Below, one piece after another: positions 16,741 to 25,704 of a DNA stretch of 64,000 nucleotides. The stretch is taken from positions 1-64,000 of the forward strand of contig NZ_JACJKQ010000008.1 in assembly GCF_016901575.1 (NCBI RefSeq). The letters run 5' to 3'. Source of the DNA: Enorma phocaeensis. Lineage in GTDB: Bacteria > Actinomycetota > Coriobacteriia > Coriobacteriales > Coriobacteriaceae. The notes under the pieces were generated by a model, which saw only the letters and a program-made list of their open reading frames with translations, searched no databases and was not told the DNA's origin. Both the position numbers and the translations under genes were made by a program. Positions within the stretch are counted from its first letter, which is position 1. Each line of letters opens with the position of its first letter.

Positions 16741-18231
16741 ATGATGAGCGTGAACGAGAACACCGGCGCCATCCATGTTGCCGCCGTCGACCTCGGTGCC
16801 TCGGGTGGCCGCGTCATCGTGGGCACCTATCGCGAGGGCCAGCCGCTCGCGCTCGATGTGATCTATCGCTTTGACAACGGCCCGGCGGATGCGCCGGGCC
16901 CCCTGCGGTGGGACATCGACCGGCTGGTACGCGAGGTGCGCCGCGGCCTCGATCTGGCGGCGGAGCGCTATGAGCTCACGAGCGTGGGCATCGATACCTG
17001 GGGCGTCGACTATGGAATGCTGGACGCCGAGGGCGAGCTGCTCGAGGCGCCCGTGCACTACCGCGACGCGCGCACCCAGGGCATGGCCGACGAGCTCGCC
17101 CAGCAGGGCGGCCTCTACGACCTGTTTGCCGCCACCGGCACCCAGATGATGGACATCAACACGGCCTTCCAGCTCAAGGCGGCACTCCGAGACGACCCCG
17201 AGCTCGAAGGCAGGGTGGACTCCATCCTGCTCATGCCCGGCCTGATCGCCTACCTGCTGGGCGCCGATCGCGGGTGCGAGCCGTCCGAAGCCTCGACGAC
17301 GCAGCTCGTGGATGCCGCCTCCGGCACCTGGTCCGACGCCGTGTGCGACCAGTTTGGCATCCCCGTGCGCTGGCTGCCCAAGATCGCCTCAGAAGGCGCG
17401 CATGCCGGCTCGGTGGAGCTTTCTGACGGCGCGCACGTACCCTTCGTGCGCGTCTGCGGGCACGACACGGCGAGCGCGGTGGCGAGCATCTCGCTTGCCG
17501 GTACCGACGCGTTCGTGTCGTGCGGTACCTGGTCACTCGTGGGCGTGCAGCCCGCCTCGCCGGTGCTTGGCGCCGACGCCTGCGACCTCGGGGTATCGAA
17601 CGAGCGCGGCGCCGAAGGGTCGGTGCTGCTCCTGCAGAACTGCACGGGGCTCTGGATCGCCCAGGAGCTCAGGCGAGAGCTCAACGCGGCGGGGGCCGAC
17701 CTTAGCTGGGATGCGATTGTCGACCTCGCCGAGGCGGCGCCTGCTGAGGGGGCTCTGATCGACACCGAGTCGCCCGAGTTCGGCGTGCCCGGCTCCATGA
17801 GCGAGCGCATCCGCGCCTTCGCCGAGGCCCACGGCGAGCAGCCACCCGCAGGAGCGGGCGAGCTGTTCCGCTGCGTGTACGAGAGCCTCGCCGCCCGCTA
17901 TCACCTGGCGATCGAGGAGCTCGCCCGCGCGACGGACAGGCGCATCGAGCGAGTTCGCATCATCGGCGGAGGCTCCCAGAACCGCGTCATCTGCCAGCTG
18001 GTGGCCGACACCTGCGGGATCGAGGTCATCGCGGGCCCCGTGGAGGCGACCGCCATCGGAAACATCTTCGTGCAGCTCAAGGCGGCAGGCGTGGGCGAGT
18101 CCCTGGCAGAGGTCCAGGGGCGCGTCGAGCTTGCCGAGCAGATGCACGTCTACACGCCCGCGGCGGCGCCCTCGAGGGAGCGCCTCGCGTGGTACCGCAG
18201 CGCAATCTGTCATAAGGAGGCAGCATGCTAA
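16741..18231 (+). CDS. FGGY sugar kinase, rhamnulokinase-like; probable L-fuculokinase
   Basis: The 496-residue kinase belongs to the hexokinase-fold FGGY family. VAAVDLGASGGRVIVGTY and GIDTWGVDYGMLD are closest to RhaB-type rhamnulokinases; CGHDTASAV and IIGGGSQNRVICQLVADT complete the family pattern. Because fucU, fucI and fucA follow, it most likely phosphorylates L-fuculose rather than rhamnulose. The two start codons ATGATG at 16741 and 16744 follow GGTGAG. The 3' end overlaps fucU by 7 bp. Rhamnulokinase activity cannot be excluded. Confidence 0.85.
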   Translation: MMSVNENTGAIHVAAVDLGASGGRVIVGTYREGQPLALDVIYRFDNGPADAPGPLRWDIDRLVREVRRGLDLAAERYELTSVGIDTWGVDYGMLDAEGELLEAPVHYRDARTQGMADELAQQGGLYDLFAATGTQMMDINTAFQLKAALRDDPELEGRVDSILLMPGLIAYLLGADRGCEPSEASTTQLVDAASGTWSDAVCDQFGIPVRWLPKIASEGAHAGSVELSDGAHVPFVRVCGHDTASAVASISLAGTDAFVSCGTWSLVGVQPASPVLGADACDLGVSNERGAEGSVLLLQNCTGLWIAQELRRELNAAGADLSWDAIVDLAEAAPAEGALIDTESPEFGVPGSMSERIRAFAEAHGEQPPAGAGELFRCVYESLAARYHLAIEELARATDRRIERVRIIGGGSQNRVICQLVADTCGIEVIAGPVEATAIGNIFVQLKAAGVGESLAEVQGRVELAEQMHVYTPAAAPSRERLAWYRSAICHKEAAC

Positions 18232-18650
18232 AGGGAGTCCCCGCAGTCATCTCGCCGGAGCTGCTCAAGATCTTGGCCGAGATGGGCCATGGCGATGAGA
18301 TCGTGATCGCCGACGCCAACTATCCGGCGGCCTCGACCGCCAAGCATCTCGTGCGCGCCGACGGCATCTCGGCGCCCCAGATCCTCGATGCCGTCTTGAC
18401 CCTCATGCCGCTCGATACCTATGTGGAGGCGCCCGTCGCCCTCATGGCCACGGTGGGCGACGACCCTCGCCCGGAGATCTGGGACACCTACCGCGTGATC
18501 ATCGACGAGAAGGCTGGTGCAGACAAGGCCATCGAGCACGTGAGCCGCTTTGACTTCTACGACCGCGGCGCCAATGCCTATGCCGTCATCGCCACCGGCG
18601 AGCATGCGCTGTACGCGAACCTCATCCTCAAGAAGGGCGTCATCAACTAA
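18225..18650 (+). CDS. fucU: L-fucose mutarotase
   Basis: FucU interconverts alpha and beta L-fucose so that the isomerase has substrate. The 141-residue protein is full length and starts MLKGVPAVISPELLKILAEMGHGDEI, with the catalytic His and the DANYPA segment shared by FucU/RbsD proteins. GGAGG lies five bases before the ATG, which is inside the kinase stop region, so the genes are coupled. Confidence 0.92.
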   Translation: MLKGVPAVISPELLKILAEMGHGDEIVIADANYPAASTAKHLVRADGISAPQILDAVLTLMPLDTYVEAPVALMATVGDDPRPEIWDTYRVIIDEKAGADKAIEHVSRFDFYDRGANAYAVIATGEHALYANLILKKGVIN

Positions 18651-18686
18651 TCCGAACCTGAAGTTTGATACGAAAGAAGGATAACC

Positions 18687-20474
18687 ATGGTCAACTATCC
18701 CAAGATCGGCATCCGTCCGGCAATCGACGGCCGCCAGGGCGGCGTCCGCGAGTCGCTGGAGGAGCAGACGATGGGCATGGCGCTTGCCGCCAAGGAGCTC
18801 ATCGAGGCCAACGTCCGCTATGCCGACGGCACCCCTGCCCAGTGCGTGATCGCGCCCGGCACCATCGGCGGCCGCGCCGACGCCGATGGTGCCCGCCAGG
18901 CGTTTCTGGGCGAGAACGTGGTGGCCACGCTGACCGTGAGCCCCTGCTGGTGCTACGGTACTGAGACCCTCGATTTGGACCCCACCACCATCAAGGCCAT
19001 CTGGGGCTTCAACGGCACCGAGCGCCCCGGCGCGGTGTATCTGGCCGCCGCCATGGCCGCCCACGCCCAGTGCGGCCTTCCGGCGTTCAAGATCTACGGC
19101 CACGACGTGCAGGACGCCGACGACAAGACCGTGCCCGCGGACGTGCGTGAGAAGATCATCGACTTCGCCCAGTGCGCGCTGGCCGTGGGCCAGATGAAGG
19201 GCAAGGCCTGGGTCAACCTGGGCGCCTCCGCCATGGGCATCGCCGGCTCGCAGGTCTCGGTCGAGTTCTTCCAGAAGTATCTGGGCATGTCCGTCGAGTT
19301 TGTCGACATGACCGAGCTCCTGCGCCGCATGACGCTGGGCATCTACGACGAGGAGGAGTACGAGTGTTGCCTGGCGTGGATCCGCGCCAACTGCAAGGAG
19401 GGCCTCGACATCAACGCGGGCAAGGACCTGCCCGAGATCATCACCAAGTCCAAGGTCGTTCCGGCCGACAAGGACTGGGAGTTCATCGCCAAGCAGGCCG
19501 TGATCGTGCGCGACATCCTCTTTGGCAACGAGAGGCTCGCCGAGATAGGCTGGCTGGAGGAGGCACGCGGCCGCAACGCCATCGCCGCCGGCTTCCAGGG
19601 CCAGCGCCAGTGGACCGACTGGCTGCCCAACGGCGACTTCGTCGAGGCGATCATGGCCTCCACCTTCGACTGGAACGGCGCCCGCCAACCCACCGCCTTT
19701 GCAACCGAGAACGATACGCTGAACGGCGCCGCCATGTTGCTCGGCACGCTGGTGACCAACACCGCGCCGGTCTTCTCCGACGTCCGCACCTACTGGAGCC
19801 CCGAGGCTGTCAAGCGCGTCACCGGCTATGAGCTCGAGGGCAGCGCCGCCAACGGCATCATCCACCTCATCAACTCGGGCGCGACCGCCCTCGACGCCAC
19901 CGGCGCCGCCCGCGACGAGCAGGGCAAGCCGGTCATGAAGCCCTTCTGGGAGATGACCGAGGCCGATATCGACGCCTGCCTGGAGGCGACCGACTGGTGC
20001 CGCGCCAACTTCGAGTACTTCCGCGGCGGCGGCTTCTCGTCCCACTTCAAGACCGCGGCCGAGATGCCCGTCACGATGATCCGCGTGAACATGGTCGCCG
20101 GCGTGGGCCCCATGCTCCAGATCGCCGAGGGCACGACCTGCGTGCTGCCCGACGAGGTGCACCGCACCCTGGACGAGCGCACCGACCGCACCTGGCCCAC
20201 CACCTGGTTCGCCCCGCGCCTGGGTGCCAAGGGCTTCGAGACGGTCTACGACGTCATGAACCACTGGGGAGCCAATCACGGCGCGACCGTGTACGGCCAT
20301 GTGGGCGACAAGCTCATCACCCTCGCCAGCATGCTGCGCATCCCCGTCGCCCTGCACAACGTCGAGGACGAGCGTATCTTCCGCCCGGCCATGGTCGACG
20401 GCTTCGGCACCAAGGATCTCGAGGCGGCCGACGCCGCGTTCTGCCGTGCCTTCGGCCCGCTCTATAAGGCCTAA
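18687..20474 (+). CDS. fucI: L-fucose isomerase
   Basis: FucI converts L-fucose to L-fuculose and needs Mn. The 595-residue protein matches the usual length, beginning [20 protein letters not shown], with [14 protein letters not shown] and [18 protein letters not shown], typical of the family. Start ATG 18687 has AGAAGGA upstream. It lies between the mutarotase and the aldolase, and a GC-rich terminator-like hairpin follows it. Confidence 0.94.
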   Translation: MVNYPKIGIRPAIDGRQGGVRESLEEQTMGMALAAKELIEANVRYADGTPAQCVIAPGTIGGRADADGARQAFLGENVVATLTVSPCWCYGTETLDLDPTTIKAIWGFNGTERPGAVYLAAAMAAHAQCGLPAFKIYGHDVQDADDKTVPADVREKIIDFAQCALAVGQMKGKAWVNLGASAMGIAGSQVSVEFFQKYLGMSVEFVDMTELLRRMTLGIYDEEEYECCLAWIRANCKEGLDINAGKDLPEIITKSKVVPADKDWEFIAKQAVIVRDILFGNERLAEIGWLEEARGRNAIAAGFQGQRQWTDWLPNGDFVEAIMASTFDWNGARQPTAFATENDTLNGAAMLLGTLVTNTAPVFSDVRTYWSPEAVKRVTGYELEGSAANGIIHLINSGATALDATGAARDEQGKPVMKPFWEMTEADIDACLEATDWCRANFEYFRGGGFSSHFKTAAEMPVTMIRVNMVAGVGPMLQIAEGTTCVLPDEVHRTLDERTDRTWPTTWFAPRLGAKGFETVYDVMNHWGANHGATVYGHVGDKLITLASMLRIPVALHNVEDERIFRPAMVDGFGTKDLEAADAAFCRAFGPLYKA

Positions 20475-20485
20475 TTGAATCCATC

Positions 20486-20516
20486 GCGGGCCCGTCCGGG
20501 CGGGCCCGCCCGTTTT
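20486..20516 (+). terminator. Hairpin between fucI and fucA
   Basis: GCGGGCCCG (20486-20494) pairs with CGGGCCCGC (20501-20509), followed by CCGTTTT. It is a short-T-tract terminator inside the operon and would reduce fucA expression. Confidence 0.6.
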
Positions 20517-20542
20517 GTGCGACCACGCACCGAGGAGACAAC

Positions 20543-21187
20543 ATGTTCGACAAGAAAGCACTCGTCGAGTACGGCAAGAAGCTCGTGAACGCCGGCCTGA
20601 CCAAGGGCACCGGCGGCAACCTGAGCCTGTTCGACCACGAGCAGGGACTCATGGCGATCACTCCCTCCGGCATCGACTTCTTCGAGATCCAGGAGGATGA
20701 TATCGTCATCATGGACAAGGAGGGCAAGGTCGTCGAGGGCACGCGCACGCCGTCGTCCGAGTGGGAGATGCACCTGCGCACCTACCTGGCCCGTCCCGAG
20801 ATGAATGCGGTCATCCACGCCCATACCATGTACGCCACCGTGCTCGCCTGCCTGCGCCAGCCGCTGCCCGCGACCCACTACATGGTCGCCGTGGCGGGCA
20901 AAGACGTCCAGGTCGCCGACTACGCGACCTACGGCACCCATGAGCTCGCGGTGAACGCCGTCCGCGCCATGGAGGGTCGCAAGGCGGTCCTGCTCGCCAA
21001 CCATGGCATCCTTGCCGGCGCGAACGACCTGTTGAATGCCTTCAACATCATCGAGGAGGTCGAGTACTGCTCCAAGGTCTACTGCATCGCCAAGGCCATG
21101 GGCGAGCCCGTGGTGCTCGACGACGCCGAGATGACCGGCATGCTCGAGCGCTTCAAGACCTATGGCCAGCGCACCGCCCGCGACTAG
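20543..21187 (+). CDS. fucA: L-fuculose-1-phosphate aldolase
   Basis: This zinc class II aldolase cleaves fuculose-1-phosphate to DHAP and L-lactaldehyde. The 214-residue protein has the AraD/FucA fold: GTGGNLS near the N terminus, catalytic E73 in SSEWEMH, and zinc histidines H92, H94 and H154 (HAHTMYA; LLANHGILAG). GAGGAG precedes the ATG. It completes the fucose branch; no lactaldehyde reductase lies in the window. Confidence 0.93.
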   Translation: MFDKKALVEYGKKLVNAGLTKGTGGNLSLFDHEQGLMAITPSGIDFFEIQEDDIVIMDKEGKVVEGTRTPSSEWEMHLRTYLARPEMNAVIHAHTMYATVLACLRQPLPATHYMVAVAGKDVQVADYATYGTHELAVNAVRAMEGRKAVLLANHGILAGANDLLNAFNIIEEVEYCSKVYCIAKAMGEPVVLDDAEMTGMLERFKTYGQRTARD

Positions 21188-21196
21188 ATCTGCCAC

Positions 21197-21258
21197 GCCG
21201 CGGCCTCCCTTCCGGCAACGACGCCCAAGGGAGGCCGCGGCTGCCTTTTGGGCCGCGA
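21197..21258 (+). terminator. Terminator after fucA
   Basis: A perfect 15-bp stem, 21197-21211 with 21237-21251 (GCCGCGGCCTCCCTT), is followed by TGCCTTTT. It closes the PTS-GH38-fucose operon. Confidence 0.75.
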
Positions 21259-21402
21259 ACGTGGAATCTTTCTTGTTGTGGCTGCGCCGCGCCCTGCGGC
21301 ACGGACGGATGCCGGGCGTCTTGGTAGACTATAGACGTATATGGACGCAACGAGCGCGCTTACCCGCTTGGGCGAGGGCGTATCGATAGGGAAGGATTCC
21401 GC

Positions 21403-22305
21403 ATGGAGCCAATCGTCGCAGGCATGCGAGGCCCCGCCGTAGAGGACGTGCAGGCGCGCCTGACAACCCTGGGGTACCAGATCTCCCAAGATGAGGTCGC
21501 CTCGCAGCACTTCGGCCCCTCCACGGGCACAGCGGTGCGCGCCTTCCGCGTGGACAGCGGCCTTGCGGGAGACGACACGGTGGACATGACGTGCTGGAGC
21601 AAGCTCGTAGACGCCTCGTATCGTTTGGGTGACCGAACGCTCTACCTGCGTCTTCCCAACTTTCATGGGGCGGACGTCCTCGAGCTGCAGCATGCGCTCA
21701 ATGCGCTGGGCTTCTCGTGCGGTGAGGCCGATGGCTATTTTGGCCCGCATACCGAGGCGGCGCTGCAGCAGTTTCAGGAGAACGTCGGCCTCTTTGCCGA
21801 CGGCATGGCCTTTAGCGACACCTTCAGCTACATCGACCGGCTGCGCCATGTGTGGGAAGGCAAGCCGTCGGTGAGCGAGGCGGAGCTTCGTACTGGTTTT
21901 GCTCGCGCGGCGAGCGTGCTCGAGCGCTATCAGATCGCCGTGGTCGGCGAGGACCCCATTGCGCGCAATGTGGCGTCGCGCATGTGGAATATCGCTTCTG
22001 CCACCACCGAGACGAGCGGCATGCAGCTCTGCGACAACGAGGCTCCCGACAATGTGGACCTGGTGCTCGAGATTGCAAGCGAAGGCCTGCCCGACGACGC
22101 CGCCCCGCGAGCCACCATTGTTCTGGTGGAGTGTGTGAATGTGTCGCAGCGTATCCGAACCGCCCTCGCCGCCGCCGCGTCGCGTCCGGCCCGCCTGCGC
22201 ATCGAGCTCACCGGCATGACGCAATACGGCTCGTTCACCTCGAGCGATGCCCAAGGACTTGCCGTGATGCTGCTCGATGGCGTTTGCGATGCGCTGAGCG
22301 ATTAG
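21403..22305 (+). CDS. Peptidoglycan-binding domain protein with unknown C-terminal domain
   Basis: The 300-residue protein has two PG_binding_1 domains, about residues 5-65 (VEDVQARLTTLGYQ) and 80-140 (VLELQHALNALGFSCGEADGYFGPHTEAALQQFQ). Residues about 160-300 form a separate alpha/beta domain (YQIAVVGEDPIARNVASRMW; VDLVLEIASEG). It could be a diverged amidase-like or regulatory fold; I cannot assign it. There is no signal peptide, which is odd for a cell-wall binder. The ATG follows GGGAAGGA. The gene is monocistronic between a terminator and tRNA-Gln. Confidence 0.75.
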   Translation: MEPIVAGMRGPAVEDVQARLTTLGYQISQDEVASQHFGPSTGTAVRAFRVDSGLAGDDTVDMTCWSKLVDASYRLGDRTLYLRLPNFHGADVLELQHALNALGFSCGEADGYFGPHTEAALQQFQENVGLFADGMAFSDTFSYIDRLRHVWEGKPSVSEAELRTGFARAASVLERYQIAVVGEDPIARNVASRMWNIASATTETSGMQLCDNEAPDNVDLVLEIASEGLPDDAAPRATIVLVECVNVSQRIRTALAAAASRPARLRIELTGMTQYGSFTSSDAQGLAVMLLDGVCDALSD

Positions 22306-22312
22306 GTACACT
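22284..22312 (+). promoter_or_regulatory. Promoter of tRNA-Gln
   Basis: TTGCGA (22284-22289) and TACACT (22307-22312) are spaced by 17 bp. The promoter overlaps the end of the preceding gene and would start about 48 bp before the tRNA. Confidence 0.5.
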
Positions 22313-22359
22313 CTGTAGAGTTGCGACGCGGATTGAGTTAGTTGCGTCTGCGAACCATT

Positions 22360-22433
22360 TGGGGCATCGTCCAGCGGCAGGACCCCGGTTTTTGGTGCCG
22401 GTTACGGGGGTTCGAATCCCTCTGCCCCAGCCA
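22360..22433 (+). tRNA. tRNA-Gln (anticodon TTG)
   Basis: Acceptor TGGGGCA (22360-22366) pairs with TGCCCCA (22423-22429). The anticodon arm CCGGT-TTTTGGT-GCCGG carries TTG. The T arm contains GGTTCGAATCC. CCA is encoded (22431-22433). Its overall sequence is close to bacterial tRNA-Gln(UUG). Confidence 0.95.
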
Positions 22434-22442
22434 AGAAAAACA

Positions 22443-22483
22443 GCAGGTCAGACACGGTAAACGGTCTGGCCTGCTTTCTTTTT
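22443..22483 (+). terminator. Terminator after tRNA-Gln
   Basis: GCAGGTCAGAC (22443-22453) pairs with GTCTGGCCTGC (22464-22474) with one G-U, followed by TTTCTTTTT. Confidence 0.8.
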
Positions 22484-22492
22484 GTCCATTGG

Positions 22493-22524
22493 TGGGCCAA
22501 AACATGGGCCAAATGTGGGCCAAA
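22493..22524 (+). repeat. Three TGGGCCAAA iterons behind tRNA-Gln
   Basis: TGGGCCAAA occurs at 22493-22501, 22505-22513 and 22516-22524. Short direct repeats just behind a tRNA 3' end resemble recombinase arm sites or the decayed tail of an integrase gene. No integrase is present. Confidence 0.5.
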
Positions 22525-22532
22525 CATGCCGT

Positions 22533-22664
22533 GAGATAGCGAATAATCGTGTTCGTAGCGTCTTTAGCACCCTCGGCGTCCAGCCATGTGAGGGCCACGC
22601 ACGCCGCTGTCCTCGCGCCGGAATTGGACATGCCCATGGCCTCCGCCACCTCGTCCCACCTCAT
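22533..22664 (-). pseudogene. Possible relic of a phage/ICE HTH gene
   Basis: On the minus strand an ATG at 22664 opens a segment MRWDEVAEAMGMSNSGARTA... that looks like a sigma region 4 or ArpU-type helix-turn-helix. Family resemblance fades after about 44 codons and the frame runs on into the tRNA terminator region. Beside the tRNA and iterons it could be the remains of an integrated element. The similarity is by eye only. The rest of 22434-23020 holds the iterons and the repeat at 22732-22859. Confidence 0.25.
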
Positions 22665-22731
22665 GAGGGCTAGACAGTGGAGCCTCGGCGCCTCGGGCCC
22701 GCGTGCTGCCGTGCGGCATGCGGCCGGAGAT

Positions 22732-22859
22732 CTTCTGGTGCAGAATGGACGGCTCGGACAAGCCTCTGATGCAGAACGGCCGCTAAGGCCCCGTAATCGG
22801 CCTCTTAGCGGCCGTTCTGCAAAAGAAGCCCGCGATGGGCGTCCATTCTGCAACAGAAG
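22732..22859. repeat. Mirror-symmetric four-element array, 128 bp (locus 2)
   Basis: Four 19-bp elements lie at 22732-22750 and 22763-22781 (plus orientation) and 22810-22828 and 22841-22859 (inverted). The consensus is CTTCTTNTGCAGAAYGGMC. Gaps are 12, 28 and 12 bp, so the layout is exactly symmetric about 22795.5. Outer partners both end GGAC and inner partners both end GGCC. The same geometry and consensus recur at 62370-62497. Confidence 0.85.
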
Positions 22860-23020
22860 TTTGTCTGCCGGCCGCCGGCATGGCGCTCTTGAACCGTCGT
22901 AAAGGTAGGAATAATGTCGACAAAGCTCTGCCATGATAAGGGCAGGATGACGCCGACGCATGAGCCAGGCAGCGGGCCTGGCGAACGGCGGCGGTGCGGC
23001 CCCGTGGGATGGGAGTGACG

Positions 23021-23746
23021 ATGCAGGGCTCAAAGCGGCTGCTGATCGTGGACGATGAGTCCGCGATCGTGCATATGTTGGACGATTACTTTCGCATGGA
23101 GGGCTACGAGACCGTATGCGCCCTCAACGCAGGCGCAGCCCTGCAGGCGGTAGAGGCGGCGCTTGCGGGAGGGCGGGGCATCGACCTTGCCCTGCTCGAT
23201 GTCAACATGCCTGGGATGGATGGGTTTGAGCTGTGCCGCCGTGTCCGGGAGAGCCTCGAATGCCCCATCATCTTTTTGACCGCACGCATAGAAGATGCCG
23301 ACCAGCTCGACGGCTTTGCCGCGGGGGCCGACGACTACGTGCTCAAGCCGTTCTCGCTGCAGGTGCTGGGCAGCCGCGTGAAGGCGCACCTGGCGCGCGA
23401 AGATAGGCGCGACTCCTCACGCGATGCGGGCGTGCTGAGGTTTGGCGACGTCGCCATCGACTACGCTGCACGCGTCGCTACGGTCAATACGTCTTCGGGC
23501 GTCGTGGCGCTCGACCTGACGCGCACCGAGTTCGACATCATCGCGCTGTTGAGCAAGCATGCGGGCAGGGTCTACGACCGCTCGCAGATCTACGAAGAGG
23601 TGTGGGGCTGGGATGCCACGGGCGACCCATCCATCGTGCGCGAACACGTGAGAAGAATCCGCAAGAAATGCCAAGATGCCGGAGGCCCCGTGGACCTCAT
23701 CGAGACGGTGTGGGGCGTGGGCTATCGCTGGGCGGCAAGGTCATGA
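23021..23746 (+). CDS. OmpR-family response regulator
   Basis: The 241-residue protein has an N-terminal receiver (RLLIVDDESAIVHML, phosphoacceptor D60 in LALLDVNMPGMDGF, K in YVLKPFS) and a C-terminal winged helix (LTRTEFDIIALLSKHAGRVYDR). ATG 23021 follows GGGAG. The 3' end overlaps the histidine kinase by ATGA, so the pair is coupled. The regulated genes are unknown; the downstream VTT gene is a candidate. A CATGAT -10-like hexamer lies near 22932. Confidence 0.92.
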   Translation: MQGSKRLLIVDDESAIVHMLDDYFRMEGYETVCALNAGAALQAVEAALAGGRGIDLALLDVNMPGMDGFELCRRVRESLECPIIFLTARIEDADQLDGFAAGADDYVLKPFSLQVLGSRVKAHLAREDRRDSSRDAGVLRFGDVAIDYAARVATVNTSSGVVALDLTRTEFDIIALLSKHAGRVYDRSQIYEEVWGWDATGDPSIVREHVRRIRKKCQDAGGPVDLIETVWGVGYRWAARS

Positions 23747-25416
23747 GGGCGCAAGGCGGCGGGTCGCCGCACGCAACGGGGCGGGGCAAGATGGCCGGAC
23801 GCTTGCGCGCATGGTGGCGCGGGCTTCCTCTCATGCGCGCCTTTTTCTGCTATGCGGTCATATGGTTTGTGGCGTCAGCTTCCATCTCGCTGGTTGTCAT
23901 GGAGCTGCTGATGCATGCCTTCGACGCCGAGGTCTATGCAGCGGGCGAGCATACCGCGCAGGTGGACTCTGGACCGTATGTCTACGATGCGGGCACGGGC
24001 GAGCTCGTGCCCGCGGTTTCAATCGAGATGGGCGCCAGCCATGATCACATCGCCTTTTTGGGCATGCGGAGCGGCACCGGCAGGGCAACCGAGGCGGGCG
24101 ACGGCTATTCGCAGGAAACGTATGACGCGTCGACCGGTCAGCGCGTGGTGTATGCAACCATGGACCTGCTGCTCAGCGACACCTCGTTGCAGGTGATGGA
24201 TTGGGGAGGAAACTATGCCGAGGCGGACTATATTGCCGCGGGTGGCAACCCATACAATCCCGAGCCGATAAGCCCCGCATCGCTTGCCGACTATGATGCG
24301 CAGGAGCGCGCGGAGCGCGTTCCGGTGGACGGGGAGATCGCGCGCGTCGATGACGGCGACGAGGAGTTCGTGATTTCAAACGTGGGCTACTACGTGTCAC
24401 AAGACTCCGACCCAACCATGACGGGGGCTGCCGTCGCCTATCGAACGCTCGCGGTGGCGACGCCTTTCGTGGCGTGCGGCATCCTGGCCGTGGTGCTGTT
24501 TCGCAAGTTCTATCTCAGGCGCCTGTCCGGCCCCCTCGCGACCCTTCATGAGGCTGCGGATAATATCGCGGCGCAGAATCTCGACTTTTCGGTCGGAGAG
24601 GTGCCGGGCCGTGAGTTCGGACGCCTTGCCGAGGCGTTTGAGCACATGAGGGTCTCGCTCGTCCATGCCCACGCCGACCTGTGGCGCACCGCCGAGGACC
24701 GCCGCCGGCTCAATGCGGCATTCGCCCACGATCTTCGGACTCCGGTGACCGTGCTCAAGGGCACGCTCGAGATGGCGTCCCTGCGGTGCGATGAGGGGAT
24801 GTCCCCAGATGAGATCGAGGCGCTTTCTGCGCAGGTCAAGCGTCTTGAAGACTACGCCAACTCTATGAGTGAGGTCACCAAGCTCGAGGATCGCCCCGTG
24901 CGTCTCCAGCCGACCGATCTGTCCGAGCTGGCTTCAGACCTTGCGCGCCAGGCGCGCGATATGGCGGCCGCCAGCGGCCGCGAGGTCACCGCCGAGGTCG
25001 TGTGCGGCGACGGCTTCAGGGGAAATGAGCCCGATGCCGAGTTCTCGGTGGCACTTGACCGGCAGCTGGTCGAAGAGGTGGCGGGAAACCTGGTGGGCAA
25101 CGCCTGCGCGCACGCGGACCGCTCGGTTGTGGTTGAGGCGTGCCTGTTGCCGGCAGAGCGTGAGTCCGGTGCGGATGCATCTTGGACGCTGCGCCTGGTG
25201 GTGATGGACGACGGCCCGGGCTTCTCGCCTGAGGCGCTCCACCATGGATGCGACCCGTTCTTCAGCGAGGCGAAGTCGGCGGAGCACTTTGGCCTGGGGC
25301 TCAACATCGCACGCACCCTTGCGCGCCTGCATGGCGGCGACATACAGCTGGCGAACGACCCCGACGGAGGGGCGCGCGTCACCGCCACCTTCGCCGCGGG
25401 GGCATCGATGGCATAG
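23743..25416 (+). CDS. Membrane sensor histidine kinase
   Basis: The 557-residue kinase has a first membrane helix at about 27-49, a roughly 180-residue extracellular domain, a second helix near 236-256, a HAMP region, the dimerisation box AFAHDLRTPVTVLKG with phosphohistidine H329, and the ATPase domain with N box NLVGNACAHA, DDGPGFS and FGLGLNIA. The ATG overlaps the response regulator stop. The outer domain matches no ligand-binding family I recognise, so the signal is unknown. Confidence 0.92.
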   Translation: MRAQGGGSPHATGRGKMAGRLRAWWRGLPLMRAFFCYAVIWFVASASISLVVMELLMHAFDAEVYAAGEHTAQVDSGPYVYDAGTGELVPAVSIEMGASHDHIAFLGMRSGTGRATEAGDGYSQETYDASTGQRVVYATMDLLLSDTSLQVMDWGGNYAEADYIAAGGNPYNPEPISPASLADYDAQERAERVPVDGEIARVDDGDEEFVISNVGYYVSQDSDPTMTGAAVAYRTLAVATPFVACGILAVVLFRKFYLRRLSGPLATLHEAADNIAAQNLDFSVGEVPGREFGRLAEAFEHMRVSLVHAHADLWRTAEDRRRLNAAFAHDLRTPVTVLKGTLEMASLRCDEGMSPDEIEALSAQVKRLEDYANSMSEVTKLEDRPVRLQPTDLSELASDLARQARDMAAASGREVTAEVVCGDGFRGNEPDAEFSVALDRQLVEEVAGNLVGNACAHADRSVVVEACLLPAERESGADASWTLRLVVMDDGPGFSPEALHHGCDPFFSEAKSAEHFGLGLNIARTLARLHGGDIQLANDPDGGARVTATFAAGASMA

Positions 25417-25463
25417 CGGGGCCCGTTCTCGGACGCCGGCGGCGCGTCCCGTCGTGCGCCGAC

Positions 25464-25512
25464 AACCATCTGCCAGAAGGGGCCGCTTGCGATGTCGCTC
25501 TGGCAGATGGTT
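25464..25512. repeat. Inverted repeat (locus 3)
   Basis: AACCATCTGCCAGA (25464-25477) recurs perfectly inverted at 25499-25512 around a 21-bp centre. The block resembles TCTG..CAGA cores of other mirror loci in the window. No T tract follows. Confidence 0.6.
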
Positions 25513-25704
25513 CGCATGCGCGGCGGCGTTTTGGGACGCCCGGTCCGCTCCTGCGCAGGGCATGAGGGCTGCCGGCGCCGGCCGAGAAGTCTAAGCAAAC
25601 CTTAATCGTCCCTTTAGCACCGGTTAACGAGCTTTTCTCTACACTGTGGTCCGGCAGTTGATGCTGTCGGGAACCGTATGGCAGCTCGTCGGTGCCGCGC
25701 GGCG

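Noticed and set aside
22338-23033. Full gene on the minus strand over the tRNA region
   Set aside because: The open frame crosses the tRNA, its terminator and the repeat array; only a 44-codon segment looks gene-like.
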